Positions 47,100-60,225 of a stretch of 64,000 nucleotides of DNA are shown here, piece after piece. The notes under the pieces were generated by a model that saw only the letters and a list, made by a program, of their open reading frames with translations, was not told the DNA's origin and made no database searches. A program made the position numbers and the translations under genes. Origin of the DNA: Protula sp. h YS-2021 (taxonomy: Eukaryota; Annelida; Polychaeta; Sabellida; Serpulidae); NCBI GenBank assembly GCA_949752745.1, contig OX457033.1:17653907-17717906 (forward strand). Reading direction: 5' to 3'. Within the stretch, counting starts at the first letter, position 1; every line of letters begins with the position of its first letter.

Positions 47100-48786
47100 C
47101 TAAGTTTGAAGACTTTCGTAAAGATTTGCCTTTTCTTTTGTATCTCGTAAGTTTACATACATTCCTTGGTAGAGTGACTCGATGCTGTCATGTGATCCAC
47201 CAGTTTTAGCATTTTCTCCACGATTCGGCATGCTTTCTTTCACTTGATTATGGTCAAGGGATTCCAGTTCATAAATGTTGCTTCTATGAACGGGTCCTTG
47301 GTCATTTGGGCACGGCATGGACAGCGACACTGTTTTATGGATGCCCTCTGAATGCATCGCTATGACTTCTGCGTCTGCGTAAACTATTTCTGCTTTCGTA
47401 TCGGTTTTGATGTGTACCTCAGACAAGTAATAATATCACTGGAGGTTTCACCGCAGCAGCAGGGAGTAATTCCCGTTCTTTTGCATTGTATTATCCAGAA
47501 TATACCGTTTATACCAAGAATTAGTAAGACTACTCCACAAGAAATTTCAAAGCCGTTGATTGGATATTTTTTGCATATAGTCTTGGATTTTAGAACGGCA
47601 TTCGATTTTGATGCGACAGTGCTGTCTTCGGTGCTGTCCGGCAGGCTTATTCGAATTGCATTGGATGGAGATCCATAGTGGACCTTGTTACTCCGATTAA
47701 CAGACACTATGAATCTAATCAGGTGTGTAACCCCTGGCGACAAGCCCTGTTGCCTTGCAACGGCTTGACTGTTGCGAAATGGCCATGTTTGTACTGTCTG
47801 GTATTCCCTAGATTCCATATGTTGTAGGTGGACGAAGAAATAGTGCTGGTAATCAACCGGTATATCTGCAGTACATTCGAAGGATATTTCAAAGGAAGTA
47901 ATTGGCAAATTGATAGAATGCATCAAACCCTTCCAGTCGTAAGTGTTTTTAACAAGGCAGTTGGATCCAAAATATCCTGGTTGCACTTCTCGCCCCAGAT
48001 GCCGCTACCACATGAATTTGGTCCGTCCTGCTGCAAACACCGAGTACAGTCAATGTCCAGAAAATACTTAAGTGAATATCTAAATGCAAAATAGTTGAAT
48101 GGTACACATTTTTGTGGTAGGAATTTTGGGTAGATAACGTAGATGTGTCTTGAAATAACGATTCCCCGAGAACAGCGAATAGAGGAGAATCTACTGTACC
48201 ATTCACAATGGTAAATCTGTGGAGCGGACACAGAGTTATTTTTAAACTCCAGGGTGATGTTGATAAACTCACCAATGTCATAAACGTCCTCATAGAAATT
48301 TCTCAATATGCTCGAATAATGATAAAATTGGCGGGTATTAAAACTGAACAATCTATTCAGATCAAATTCCCAAATAGCCGGTTTACCGAAACCGGTTATG
48401 TTTAACAAATTGCTACAGTTTGGGTCCATGTTTTGAAAAGAAGATCTCATCACATCGCCAGTTAAACGTTGCCTGGTAACAGGATGAACCAGGCATGCTG
48501 ATGCACTCAAGTAATGGGTATTAGCGTTATTGCTGGGCATGCATATTCCTCCTGTGTTACCTAATTCATTCTCTGTAAAACTCGAACTACAGCGGCCTGA
48601 GAAACAGTGACCAGTAACAGAATCACAAGTTCTGTTAGAACTGCTTAGTCCCCTACAGTGACAAGGTATTAAACAGGCTTCCTCTTTTCCAAATATACAG
48701 GTTTGTTGACCTTGAACATGGTTGAACGTCATGTTTATCGTTAGCCAAAATGCAAACTTATCCAACATGTTGATTTTATAGAACAT
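47100..48786 (-). pseudogene. Receptor copy R4, broken by two frameshifts
   Basis: The first frame (48786 to about 47,985) encodes signal peptide, EGF-like module, F5/8-like domain and part of the second EGF module. A 40-bp deletion near 47,983 removes the codons for the SDGWMAGTCRQPC block and shifts the frame. The next frame (to 47,384) carries FN3-like and TM regions. A one-base loss near 47,425 shifts it again, and the tail continues to 47,100 with YADA, NIYEL, YQGMYVNL and YESL. The protein cannot be made in full. The first part could at most give a truncated soluble form. The second module has also lost a Cys (GIWGEKC), suggesting relaxed constraint. Confidence 0.9.
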
Positions 48787-49234
48787 TTTTTGTTCTGTTT
48801 GTTAATTATTTTATCAAGATACTCTTGCACAACATATTCTATCTTCATTAACTTTTGTAGGTTTGTTTTTCCTTCAACCATTAATTTTTACTGCGTAATA
48901 TTCTGATTCATTGCGGAGTGGAAACAGCCTATGTTATAGCATGTGGTGGAGGAAGAGAGGGGAGTTACTCATATATTGGTAATCATGCTAAAGCCCATTA
49001 CTGCAGGAGGAAACATGAAGTTAGAACATACAACGGTCAACAGACAACAACCCATATTTCAATTCCATCATTAAGAATTAGGTTAACTAAAATAACAAAA
49101 TGAAAGTGAGAAATGTGGGCATAGATTATAAAAAACTGTGTGCTATCGTTCCCCTACCCTGGGATTTAGGGGGTTGAAAATGTACTTTCGTATTTGCTTC
49201 CTAGCGTATCCATGACTTCTTAAAATGGTCCTTG

Positions 49235-49405
49235 ACAGTGTCCAAACCGAATGACCACCAGTTATATGACCACAGGACAAATGATCATCGGTCATAAGCA
49301 ATGCTAAATTGAAGTAATGGTAAAGTGGCCGGTTTTTTTATTGGGCTGGTGGACATATGACCGGCTGTCATTTTTTCGTTGGTCATATAAAGGGCGGACC
49401 TTTAA
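49235..49405. mobile_element. Foldback element remnant (U4b)
   Basis: ATGACCACCAGTTATATGACC-like units on the left and inverted GGACATATGACCGG / GGTCATATAAAGG on the right, homologous to 6,320-6,720. Confidence 0.5.
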
Positions 49406-52200
49406 TCATTTGGCCTAATTACATATTGTTTATTGGTCTAGGATCACACGACACCCCCGAGGGATTTGTCTGGGGTGTTTTGGTGGGGTGGGGAGTGGAG
49501 GTTAGTCCGGGGGTGGGTTTGTTCCTGTTCCCTTTGTTTAGCAGTAGCTCATCTAAGACTTGCGTGTAACTATAATACATAAATCGAAAAACATGAGAGC
49601 CACATACAGAAGTTGCAATGTCCACCTTTTACGACAGGACAGAAATCATAAAGTTTAACCAAAGTTCCCTTTAATTGGAAAAGGAAGATTACTGAATAAA
49701 TGTTCGGCTTTTAACGAAGTTGACACTTTGCACATGTCCCGTTTAGTCAAAACAATTTCCTCTTCCTTCATTCGAAAAGTGCCCCCCCCCCCTCAGCCAA
49801 ATTTGGGACAGAATCACATATCAGGCATAAGCAAAACCATTGAGGAAGTTACAATATAGTCATGACTTTTCAGACTGAATAAAAAATAAATAAAATCACT
49901 TGAACGAACGAAGAAAAACGCAAACTAAGATTTCCCAGCTGAGTCAAATGTTATGAGGAAGAATTCACGACAGTTGATCTGACGACAATTGATCTAGGGA
50001 CAATTAGTCTAGCGACAAGTAATCTAGCCACAATTTCTCTAAATCGCAGAGTACGGCAATTAATTAATATTCTCCAAACCACATTTTCTGTGCCCTAATG
50101 ACCTAGTGACCGTGACTGATAAGACAGTTCTTGGCGTTGAAAAATCGAGGGAATTTACATTTGTGAAAGCAATAGTATTTGTGAACGTGTGCATAGAGAT
50201 CTTAAATGAACTTCAAAGTGATAGACAAGTTCAGGGATTACCATCTCTGTAACTATGAAAGGTTAGGCATCTCTTGGCATAAGAGGAACTCAGGATAATC
50301 TTTTGTGCATAGCAGTAAATTCTTCAAGCTTGCTATGTGTAGAATAGTCTTGAAAGAACTACGGAGGAGTTAATTTTTAAACTTCTCTAAATGGTGTTGT
50401 AAAATTCCAAGTGTTCAGCTTGAAAAGTGACAAAAATCAGAGCTCTGAAGTGAGCCTTTGCAGTGTGAATTGGACGTGTAAATCTTGTAATGTGTAAATC
50501 TTGCGTTCTACGTGTGAAAATCCAATGACTGATGACTGAAAAATGAAATCGCAAAAACAGAAATTAAAAAAAATGATATAAAAATTTAGACAGTTACGAG
50601 GCGAATTCAAGACGAGTACTTGACGACTAAGCCTGCTGTGTCGATACGGCAAATCATTCAGACACAAAAACATAATCCATTACTCAATTATTACACTATG
50701 AAGCATTTTACTTTCATTCAAACTTGTAAAGTGTCATTGTCTGATATCAGGATTCCGAATTGAGTAGTCTTTGCTGCCGGTCCCATGTCCCTCAAAGGCA
50801 AGATTGGGCTGTAATCATGGTTCTATGACTAGTGACTTGTAACCATGGTTCTATGAGTAAAAATGTTTAAATAAAAAAGACACTATGTTTTTGTTATGCA
50901 AAACACTTGTCTCATCTCTTTTTAATTAGTATTGATGTGTCATTTATTAAATTTAGTATACAGTAGTTTATTTATTTAGTATACATTCTCAGCTGCAGTA
51001 GGATTAATTTTATTACGCATTTTGACCTTACATAATGGTATTAAAACAATAAACTTCTATTTTTCTCACAGGTATGAACTTGGTCACCAGCACTTTGTGG
51101 TGTATCTCAGACAGCCACATCAAACCATAACTGTTAGCTCTTTTTCTGATGTTGAAACAATTGCTTTTTGGAGAAAATCCTCTCCTTAGGATCTAGAATA
51201 ACAATAATGGTATCTATGCATATTAATTTTTCCATCTTTTCTGGGCAGTCTGTATAACAATCAAGGACGCTGCTGAATTTCAACTGCTGGCGGCTTTAAT
51301 ATAATAGGATGGGGCAAGCAATTGCATAAGATGTGCTCCTTCTATTTTGTTCGGTAGCTTCAAGAAAATGCTCAAAATCAATGTAGTGTGATAAACTCAT
51401 CAAGCATCCGCGTTTATCGTGAGGATCCAAATTTTTCGAAAGTGCATTTTGGTTAGCCAGTTGACGTAATTCCATTTCTAATGAAAAAATAGTGATTGGA
51501 TTTTAAAACTGAATTGAAGATATGCCAGCATGGTGTTAGAGAATCTGTTTGAGAACTATTTGTAAACTGAGACAAGAATTCGTTTTCGGAAAGTAACTAA
51601 GAATCCAAATAAGGCAACTGAGCTCTATGTTAATGGCAAATAGAAAGATTTTTACACTTCACGCTTAGAGTTTATACCTACTAACGCAAACCACCGTAAT
51701 TTCTTTTCGATGACTATAAATAATAAGTCAGGTATAATCTTTTCAAGGACGGCATGATTAGAGGTGGGGATGTGGTGGTTTGGAACACTTCAACCAAAGA
51801 GAGGCCACGGTCTGTCAAAGATGTTTTCTACACGATCGCCTTTTTCTTGGGGTGAGACACTTTGACCTAAGAACGACCATGGCGTCTAAAAGAGTTTTAG
51901 AGTTTTCATTACACCAACCTACACACACATCTTTTTTCGATTATAATACAATGTGCGACTATGGCATGTCAAGTGAACGTCGTTCTCCCAAAGTCTATTC
52001 GAAATCCCGACAGACGTTATTTCGACTTAACAGTAACTAAATAGTGGCGTTTTCGTCCTTTTACTTGGTGTGTTCACTGAGGTGCGGGTATGTTCACTGG
52101 GCAATATTAACCAAAACGACTGAAAATATGATCAGATCTGGACTCTTCTATGTTTCTCGACGCGTTTTACCATTTAGCCACCATATAACAGTTGCAAAAA
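49406..52200. other. Non-coding flank, U4b, with a unit-specific ~1-kb segment
   Basis: 49,406-50,450 and 51,480-52,200 are colinear with U1. 50,460-51,480 has no counterpart in the other units. Within it, after CTTCTATTTTTCTCACAG at about 51,070, a short open stretch reads YELGHQHFVVYLRQPHQT to a stop at about 51,189; it could be an isolated exon or chance. No other gene signal. Confidence 0.5.
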
Positions 52201-54099
52201 GACATATTTAAGGTAAGAATTCAGTAATCGCCTAGCGGTGTAAAAGTTTTACTACTAGCAGCTGCCGGAAGGTTTCCGCTAAAAGGTAGAGAGAGTCTAG
52301 CGGCGTTCTTCCCCTCTTAGTTGACATCTATCTCTCTCCTTAAATCTTTTGTTTTTTTATTATATTGTTAATACTTACTATTTTTCAGTCACTAAATTAC
52401 TTATTTTACTTAATACTATCAACATTCTCGGGCTTTGAGCTTGTAGTAAAATTTTGTTAGGTCAAAGCTGACATGAATATCATAACGAACAAAGTAATTC
52501 GAGGGAGTAGAGCTGGCACAGGTGGGGTGAGGGAGAGATGCACTACACTCGAGAACAACTTTATGGGGTTGATGTTCTTTGACCATGAGATTCTTTAAGT
52601 GACTCTCGCCGCGTCCTCTGAGCAGATTAAGTACCATTCTCGCAGCCGTGTCAAACAAAGTAAAAATGAAAGACCTGAATCAAAGTTACTTAATGCACTT
52701 CGAGCTATGAGTTTGGTTTCCTCTTACAAGTGTAATAAATACCATAAATAAACAAAGAAGTACGTTCTTATTTTGATTTGATATAACTTAAATTCAACAC
52801 CTGGTTGCAAATAAATAGGCTAAAGTTCTCTTCTTTATATTTGGTTTATTTAGAATTGCACCTTATGATTAGGCATATGTTATCGTGTGTTGCAAGGAGT
52901 GGCTGAATTTCGTATCATTCATGCGCGTCACCTTGGTATCTTAAAAGTCCCAAACAACACAAAAATTTGTACTTATGAGATACTTCGTTGAGTTCTGCGA
53001 GTTGAAATGGACATGGCGCAGACCAAAATTCGGTACTGGGTACCGAAACAGCTCCACAGAACACGAGGAAGCTTAAGTGGAACTAAATTATGAAATAAAC
53101 GTAATTATTTTACGTTACAGTTTATAACCTTTTCAGTAGATAGCCACCGACAATATAAAGCACCATTCATTATATTTTGAGCTTATCGAGTGCTTTTGAT
53201 TCCAACCACTTGCTACTGTAGTATTTAGCAGAGTAGATGTGAATGATGTAAATGCAGCACAAGTTATGCAGGGTACTGAACGCCAGTACAGCTGTGTGTT
53301 GCGATACAGTTGTTTTGCTGTGATGAAGAACGGCGTGTTGGAGGAAGCTACTATATGTTTTAGTTTTCATTTTATTCTTCAAAGCGTTGAAAGGGTTCAA
53401 ATCCCGCATTAAAAACCCAACACAAAGAAAGAAAAATTGAAAAATGATGTGATTGCTGTGTAATAGGGTAAGAAGTAGATTTAGTCCACAACAGTGTGAA
53501 GGAAAAAATGCAGAATCCATCCACGTTCTCGAGAGGTCTTGAAAGGTTACCGAAATCTAACCAAGCTGAATGTAAAATGTCGTCTGTTGTTTAATTAAGT
53601 ACTTCTGAGGAAATGTACTTAACTTGACAATGTGAGTGCTTTTGGTAATCCACATTCCTATCGGATTTTGTCACTGACTGTTGCCATAACTAATCCCTTA
53701 CTCAACAATTCAAGCCATTATGCTATATTCTTACCTGCTCAGTAATGACTCAAGATGATTAAAACCCTTGCTAGTGGATTAACCTAAGTCATGTCTTAAA
53801 AATATCCCAAACTCATTCCTTAAACGTAGACATTAGACAAGGAGATTCTTCCTGGCATAGCAAAACTCTTTATGAGGTTTTTTCTGCAGCTGCTAAAATT
53901 GACTGTTTGTCGGAGGAGTTTTGTCTGGAAGTGCCCGATAGACCAGCTAAATTGATCGAGGTTTCTTGTCATTGCTTGTAGTGTATTTCATTTTTTGATG
54001 AAATCAAGATAAACTCGCCCCACAGTCATTGCTGAAATATAAATATTCAAAGTCAAGCCATAGCATCGAATGACCACAAAGTCAGTCCTGAAGTCAATA
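52201..54099. other. Intergenic DNA beyond the array
   Basis: No recognisable gene. A 79-residue minus frame (52419-52658) and a 116-residue minus frame (53170-53520) have no domain. 53,263-53,580 is paralogous to 42,118-42,400. Confidence 0.5.
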
Positions 54100-54910
54100 T
54101 AAATTAAGGTTCCTTGTCAACTGGGAGACAGGTCAGGTAAGCGACAAGAAAGTCAAATGGGCGATAACTCCTGGGTCACACGGGCGACAGAATAACCAAT
54201 GCGGAATGGGCGACAAAACAGAAATATCATTTTTCCTGTTCTAGTTTTTATATCAGAGTTTGTTTATTAAAATTTATATGATTTGGCCAATTGTCTTTGG
54301 TCAAGAGGAAACGATTTTACCTCTCTTCTTTCATTTTGCTCCGTTAATAATCACCAAAAATTAAAACCAAGAAACACACCTTTCAAATGCGACTACACAT
54401 AGACAAGTGCTCTGACTGTAGGACTTGAGCAAAAATTACAATTCATAAGAGTGAGAGGACTGCTTGCTGCATTTAATTTGCCTCCTACAATATTTCAAAA
54501 CATTTGCCCTTATGTGCCATCGAAGATCAATACTCGATAATCTTGACTCAATGTTGGCATGAACAACTTTTGGTGACTGCAATCGGATGTAACTAAAGCG
54601 ATTCGATTGTTGCAGTTACAGTCATCCAGATCCAGTGCATCCAGATTCGTAGTATATGTAATTGGAAATCTTTCAATGGGACATTCAAGTATATTTTAGT
54701 GCTAAAGGTTAAAGTTTGTAACCGCTAAATTATTTTTCTTTTTAAATTTATCTGTCGCCGAGTTAATTTTTGTCGTCCATTGGACTTCTTTTTGTCGCCC
54801 AATTGACTGTAGTTTTGTGGCCTGTTGATCTAAGAGTTGTCGCTCACTAGACTTTTTATCGCCAAGTTGATTGTCGCCCAACTTACTTGTTGCTCAGTTG
54901 ACCGACTACC
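54100..54910. mobile_element. Foldback element with AACTGGGCGACAA-type ends
   Basis: The left end (54,110-54,220) is a degenerate series of GTCAACTGGGAGACA, AAATGGGCGATAA and CACGGGCGACAG. The right end (54,750-54,905) is the inverted series TTGTCGCCCAATTGAC, TATCGCCAAGTTGA, TTGTCGCCCAACTT and GCTCAGTTGACC. The interior is AT-rich without an ORF. Same design as the 6,320 element, with a different unit. Confidence 0.7.
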
Positions 54911-55599
54911 TACATGAATACTCACAACAAATTTCATTGAAATGCTTTCGCGGGTTTCTGAGTAATTGATTGAATAAGTCCAAGCTTAATGCGATACCAA
55001 AGGTAAATATTCTATCCGTTGCTTAAATTATTAGACATTTTATAAGCTCAAGGGATCATCTGTATACATGTTCACTCCGGTTTGTTCTTTTTCTCCCACT
55101 TGTCTGATCACACTCCTTGCATGCTTTCGTGATCTTTCTTCTCTTTCTTTTTTTAATGTATGTGTACGCATGGTTAGTCATGTATATTTATTTGTACGTT
55201 TATGGAAAAAGTGGTTTCATTTTCTGTGCTGTGTAGGAGTCAATTTTCCTTCTTAGTTTATTCCTTTACTTTTATTTATTTATATTTGTATATTGTCCTT
55301 TTCATTTATATTTATAGTATAAGCAATTCGTTTTTTCCCTGTTGTTCTCTTATGCAGTCTATTGGACATCCAATGCGAATAATAGACTGTTGTCTGCATA
55401 ACGACAAAATTCCCTGTTTGCAATTCATGTTCAATAGTTTTCACACGATGACATTGATCAATCAGTTTATTTTCAAAATGAAAGTATTAGGAAAACTGAA
55501 AATAAAGGGCTATTTACTACCTGTGAGGCAAAACTGTAGGGTAGAACACCCGAGCGGAAGACAGATTGAGCACGTTACCAACAACGGTTTATTTAGTAA

Positions 55600-55965
55600 A
55601 CAACTAAAGCCATGCTTACACAACCTGAGTAATCCGGATACTTTGGTAATCTGGACAAATGATGTCAGTCCCAGCCTGTCCAGATTAGACAAATTCTACT
55701 GTAATCATGATGGAAAACGTTATTTATGAATATTGTTATCTGATATACAAGAGATAACTGCGCTAAACAACGGGGATGGTAATTTAAAACTTCTGAAAAT
55801 TAAAGGCATGGTTACACTACTCCAGCAATAAGAATATCTTGGTAATCTGGACAAATTTTGTCAGTCCCAACCCAGTCGATATTGGCCTGATTTTATGGTA
55901 CTCACTGATGTAAAACGTTGTTTAGAGATACTGTTATCACTAATATACACGACACAACTGCACTA
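55600..55965 (+). repeat. Diverged tandem duplication (~190-bp offset)
   Basis: 55,607-55,775 and 55,806-55,965 share CATGSTTACAC, TTTGGTAATCTGGACAAA or a near match, GTCAGTCCCA and AAAACGTT..TTTA in the same order. A 175-residue + frame (55202-55729) runs through the first copy and an upstream Phe/Tyr-rich stretch. I do not regard it as a gene. Confidence 0.65.
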
Positions 55966-56674
55966 AACTACTTAATAACATTTCACATGCTCAGTGAGTC
56001 TTATTGGATAGCAAAGAAAGGATATCTACAAACTAATGTAAACGAAATGTAAAGATTTCTTCATTTAAACAATCTTCAAACTTTTTTTGCATTTTCAAAT
56101 CACTATGTCAACAGTTGTGCTGAACTTTTGACAATTGGTTACTTTGGTTAAAAGTAAGCGAATATTAAACCAATTTAAGGGGAAAATGTCTTTTACGGTA
56201 ATAAATTAGAATAAATCATAACAATAAGAATTCTAATTTTCGCCATCATTTTGACATGTCATTTAGTACATGCTTTTAATAATTTTTACATATTTTACTA
56301 ACCAATTCTGCTTTATTTGCTATTGATGAAATAAATAAAAACTAAAATATATCTAAATACATTAATCTGTGGCTTGTTTCGTACAAAACAATAACTTTGT
56401 TCATAGAATTTGTTTGTTGATAGAATCGTGCCTATATATCAGTGATTTTCGATGGATATTCAGGCTATACGATCAGTCTTCAAATTTGAAACTGTGTGGA
56501 AACAAAACCACCAGCCTTTCAGATTTATGGCTTATGTTCTAATTCTTTACAATTATTTTGGTGTTCTTGGTTTCCAAAAACATGTCCCAAAATCTAGTGG
56601 TTCAAAGTCATATTTGAAAAAAAAATATACTTGAGAGATGATATTAACTAGCCGAATCGGTTCTCTTGATGTCG

Positions 56675-58132
56675 TTAATATAGTTCATACGCGCTTTCGT
56701 TTGCTGTTCTACGAAGAAATGTATCACTTTTTCTTCGTTTCATGTATTTGCAAAGCAAAGCGAAGCAAACTACTGTAATAATTAATAAAGCCAACCCTAG
56801 AACAATTTCAAAACCTGTAAAAAACTTATTTTGATCTGGATTTTGGGAGTGCCCGTGACGCTTTGACGAAGAAACTGTGGTTGACACTGAATCAAGCTTA
56901 AAGAACGTCGTCAATTGCGGAGGTATTGTATTAATTCTGTTGTTGGTGGGTAACGTTATCCGAATGACATGAGACGGCAAACCATAGTGTGTGGTTCTGT
57001 TTGTATGCGTAGACAGAATAAATCTAAACAGACATGTGTTGCCAGGTGATAACTGTTGTATTCTAGCAACACTTTGGTTATTGCTGAAAGGGAACGTTTC
57101 TACCGTCTCGTAGTCGTCAGGCTGCCATTGTTGTAGGTGAATGGAGAAATAGTGATGGTAATCCACAGGTATTCCTGTAGCACATTGAAAGACTATTTCT
57201 ATTGACGTTGCTGTGATGTTTGCTGAATGGATCGACCCTTTCCAGTCGTAAATTTCAGAAACAGCGCAGTTTGATCCAAAATATCCTGCCTGACATGGTT
57301 GTCGGCAGGTTCCTGCCATCCAACCATCTGTGCAGTATTCACACCACATGCCATTACCACATAAATTTGTTTGACTTTGTCTCGAGCAACGTTCGCATTT
57401 AATGTCTAAATAATATCCCTTTAAGCGATCAAGTCGGATCGAGCGAAATGGTACACACTTTTGTGTAATGAGTTTAGGATAAATAATGTAAATATGCCGG
57501 GCGATAATCACATGTTCAGGACACGTAATGTACTTAAAATTTTGCCATTGGCATTGATAAATATCAGAAGGTGATAAAGACATATTTCTGAATTCTAAGG
57601 TAATGTTTACAGAATCTGAGCTTTCATAAATGCTTCTCAGTAAAGGTGAGTTATGATAAAATGAAACAACATCAAACCTGTATCGTCGTTTTAAATCAAT
57701 TTCCCATATTGCTGGTTCGTTTAAATCTATATGGTTTCTGCTTAAAATATCACTGCAGTTAAGGTTGATTTTATTTAACGATGACGTCATAACACTATCA
57801 GAGATGCGCTGTCCTGTTAACGGATCAACTAGATAAGTAGCTGCGCCTAAGTGATGAACATAAGCGGAGTCAGACGGCAGACAAACTCCGCCCACCTTGC
57901 CTACGTCACGCTCTACAAAGCCTGGCTCACAACGACCCGAGTAACAGTGACCTGTGATTGAATCACAGGATGTATTCGTGTTGGTGACTGGTTGACATGC
58001 ACAAGGCATCAAGCATCCATCCTCTGCACCAAATAAACAGGTGCTCTGACAGTCAGTAAAGCGGAAAATCAGACAACTTGTTATCCAAAGAATTGCTTTA
58101 AAATTCATATTAAGCTCCAAGGATATCCGCAC
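56675..58132 (-). CDS. Divergent short-tailed EGF/discoidin-like/FN3 receptor, R6 (485 aa)
   Basis: Same ectodomain plan as R1-R3b but clearly diverged. Signal peptide; a second Met at residue 9 begins a cleaner one (MNFKAILWITSCLIF), so the start may be 24 bases downstream. Then an EGF-like module (C32 to C84), an F5/8-like domain 92-246 (EPAIWEIDLKRRYRFD, HIYIIYPKLITQKC), a second EGF module (CGNGMWCEYC, DGWMAGTCRQPCQAGYFGSNC), an FN3-like domain 292-394, a Ser/Thr stalk and a TM helix about 440-461. The cytoplasmic tail is only about 24 residues (basic KYMKRRK, ending AYELY) and lacks the YANA and ITAM-like motifs. The conserved DGWMAGTCRQPCQ block suggests a constrained site. It may act as a decoy or need a partner; that is inference. 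Confidence 0.88.
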   Translation of the reverse strand: MRISLELNMNFKAILWITSCLIFRFTDCQSTCLFGAEDGCLMPCACQPVTNTNTSCDSITGHCYSGRCEPGFVERDVGKVGGVCLPSDSAYVHHLGAATYLVDPLTGQRISDSVMTSSLNKINLNCSDILSRNHIDLNEPAIWEIDLKRRYRFDVVSFYHNSPLLRSIYESSDSVNITLEFRNMSLSPSDIYQCQWQNFKYITCPEHVIIARHIYIIYPKLITQKCVPFRSIRLDRLKGYYLDIKCERCSRQSQTNLCGNGMWCEYCTDGWMAGTCRQPCQAGYFGSNCAVSEIYDWKGSIHSANITATSIEIVFQCATGIPVDYHHYFSIHLQQWQPDDYETVETFPFSNNQSVARIQQLSPGNTCLFRFILSTHTNRTTHYGLPSHVIRITLPTNNRINTIPPQLTTFFKLDSVSTTVSSSKRHGHSQNPDQNKFFTGFEIVLGLALLIITVVCFALLCKYMKRRKSDTFLRRTANESAYELY

Positions 58133-60225
58133 AATAAAACAAGTTAAATGATTCCTCGTTTTATGTCTGATTAAAATCGTAAATTTGCCAATCCTTTATC
58201 GATGCTATTAAGAACTACATGGAAAGAGTTTGCACCAATCGGCGCCAATTCTAAAGGCAAAATAAATGAATTAAAATTTTAGCACAGAATATTCATACCT
58301 TATAGCATTACAGAAGTAAAGAACAGAGGTGATATTCAATAAATTTATATATAAAGTATGATATATGTGATCTAAGTACCCTTTCAACACAATGTAGGAT
58401 ACGACCATAAATAAGAGGTATGTCGTCCGGGTTAATCAAATCACGCTTTTTAGCAACACTAACCCCAGATGACTACTATTTGATCCAAAAGCCTAATGAA
58501 ACAATGCATTGCTGTTTATTATAACAGCACCCCAGTGGCTAACTCCCACATTTACGCACGTAAATTTTGCGTTCTATAGCAGTTTACGAAACTTCGTTCG
58601 TCAAATTCACCATAACGTCATAGGGGCTTGCTTTGCGTAACGAAAGTTGCCATGCAACACATAGGCGGCGTCACAGTACAAGGAAGTATCTGATAGGTCA
58701 AAGACACGTATTTTTGCCCTGGTTGGCTATCAAAGGCATGATTATATGTGTTTCTGCTATAATGGCGATAGACCATGGGGCTGGTGTACTTTGTACTGGA
58801 CACTTGTGGAAGGCACTGGAACTACACAGGCCTTTCAAGCGTGCCACTTTTGTTTACACAGCCATGTTGCTTGAGTGTACTGAGTCTCTGTTTTAATGTA
58901 TCACACTGCTTACATCCCACAAGATTGGGCGAATTTACCGCTCAGTAGTACGTTATAAAAATCTGCCAGGTGATAGTATTTTATTAAATGTAATATTTAC
59001 CTTTTTGTTAATTTTTTAGTTGGATAACTATTGGAATGGTAGAAGTTCAGTGCCCGAAATGTAAGCCAAGTGGATTCTTCAACGTGTGAATAACAAAGGG
59101 ATTTGGCCATTCTTGTATTGCTTGGATAAATCAAAGACAGCATCCACTGGCTAAAGGCTGTCATCCATTGTTATATAAGTTGTTAAACAGCCGACAAACC
59201 GTTACCTTCCTTTGTACTGTACGTCAAAAACTGGGCAAACAATTTTCTTTCTAACCTAAATATTTAGCTGTGACGCATGCTAATAATTACCGATTTCATT
59301 TTCAGAAACTAATATTCAGCTTTTTATAAACCCAAAACGTACATATGCTTATATTCTAACTTAATAGTTGCTACCACCTTTTACGTGTGACAAATGGGAC
59401 ATAAGAGACACTTGTACAACTGGGCCTTATGTCTCTTTTGCTTGAAAACTGAGTAATTGCTGCGCTTGTTAATGCTATATCAAAGATTTCCTTCAGTGGT
59501 AATATGATCTATCTATACATTCTATGCATACATACAGGGAGGGAGGGAGGGAGGGAGGGAGGGAGACATGTGTTAGTGCTTTATCAAAGATTCCCTTAAT
59601 GTGGAAAAATGATCTGTCTCTACATTAATTGTGAATTGTGACCTAAAGAAATGGGAGTAAAAAAAAGAGGAGAGAGAGAGAGGATACTACAAGAGTTTTT
59701 TATAGTTATAACGAGGCTAAAGTTCAATGCACTCGAAAAAGTCAAGGAAGTAAATGGCATTCCCTGACATTGTCAGTGGAAAACGTGTGTTTAGTGACTT
59801 TAAGAAAAGCTTGGATAATAATATCACGCTTTGCATTAAAGTTATGTGTATTAATGTGTAACATCATCATGACTTCATTTTGTCAAATACACAATCATAA
59901 TAAAAATAGACAGAATATAATACCTATATAATAAAGCACAACACATATTTTTTTGTAAGTCTGTGTCAGCAGTGTCCTATATTTCAAACTACGCAATACT
60001 TGGGCATCAACAGAACGTGCAAAAAAAATTTTCCCACTAAGTTTTAAAAAATGTTCATGAAATCGGCTTGAGACGTATGACGCGTGACCGGAAGAACGAA
60101 GGCTGGGGAAACTGTGGAGGAGTGTAGACCACACTCTGAATGTGGGTGTCTTGACGGTGATTCTTAATTTATATTTTCCCGATGTCTATTAAACGTTTGC
60201 TTTCCCGAGTCTATGCTTGGCGAAC
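58133..60225. other. Intergenic region upstream of R6
   Basis: Presumably contains the R6 promoter; no core element was assigned with confidence. Short frames at 58,618-58,896 on both strands overlap each other and have no domain. A (GGGA)n microsatellite lies at 59,537-59,565. Nothing else recognised. Confidence 0.5.

Noticed and set aside
47923..48786. First frame of R4 as a deliberate soluble receptor
   Set aside because: It ends because of a 40-bp deletion and adds unrelated out-of-frame residues; the rest of the gene is also frameshifted, so decay is simpler.
55202..55729. 175-residue plus frame
   Set aside because: Phe/Tyr-rich start from T-rich DNA, then runs into a diverged tandem repeat; no domain and no paralog support.
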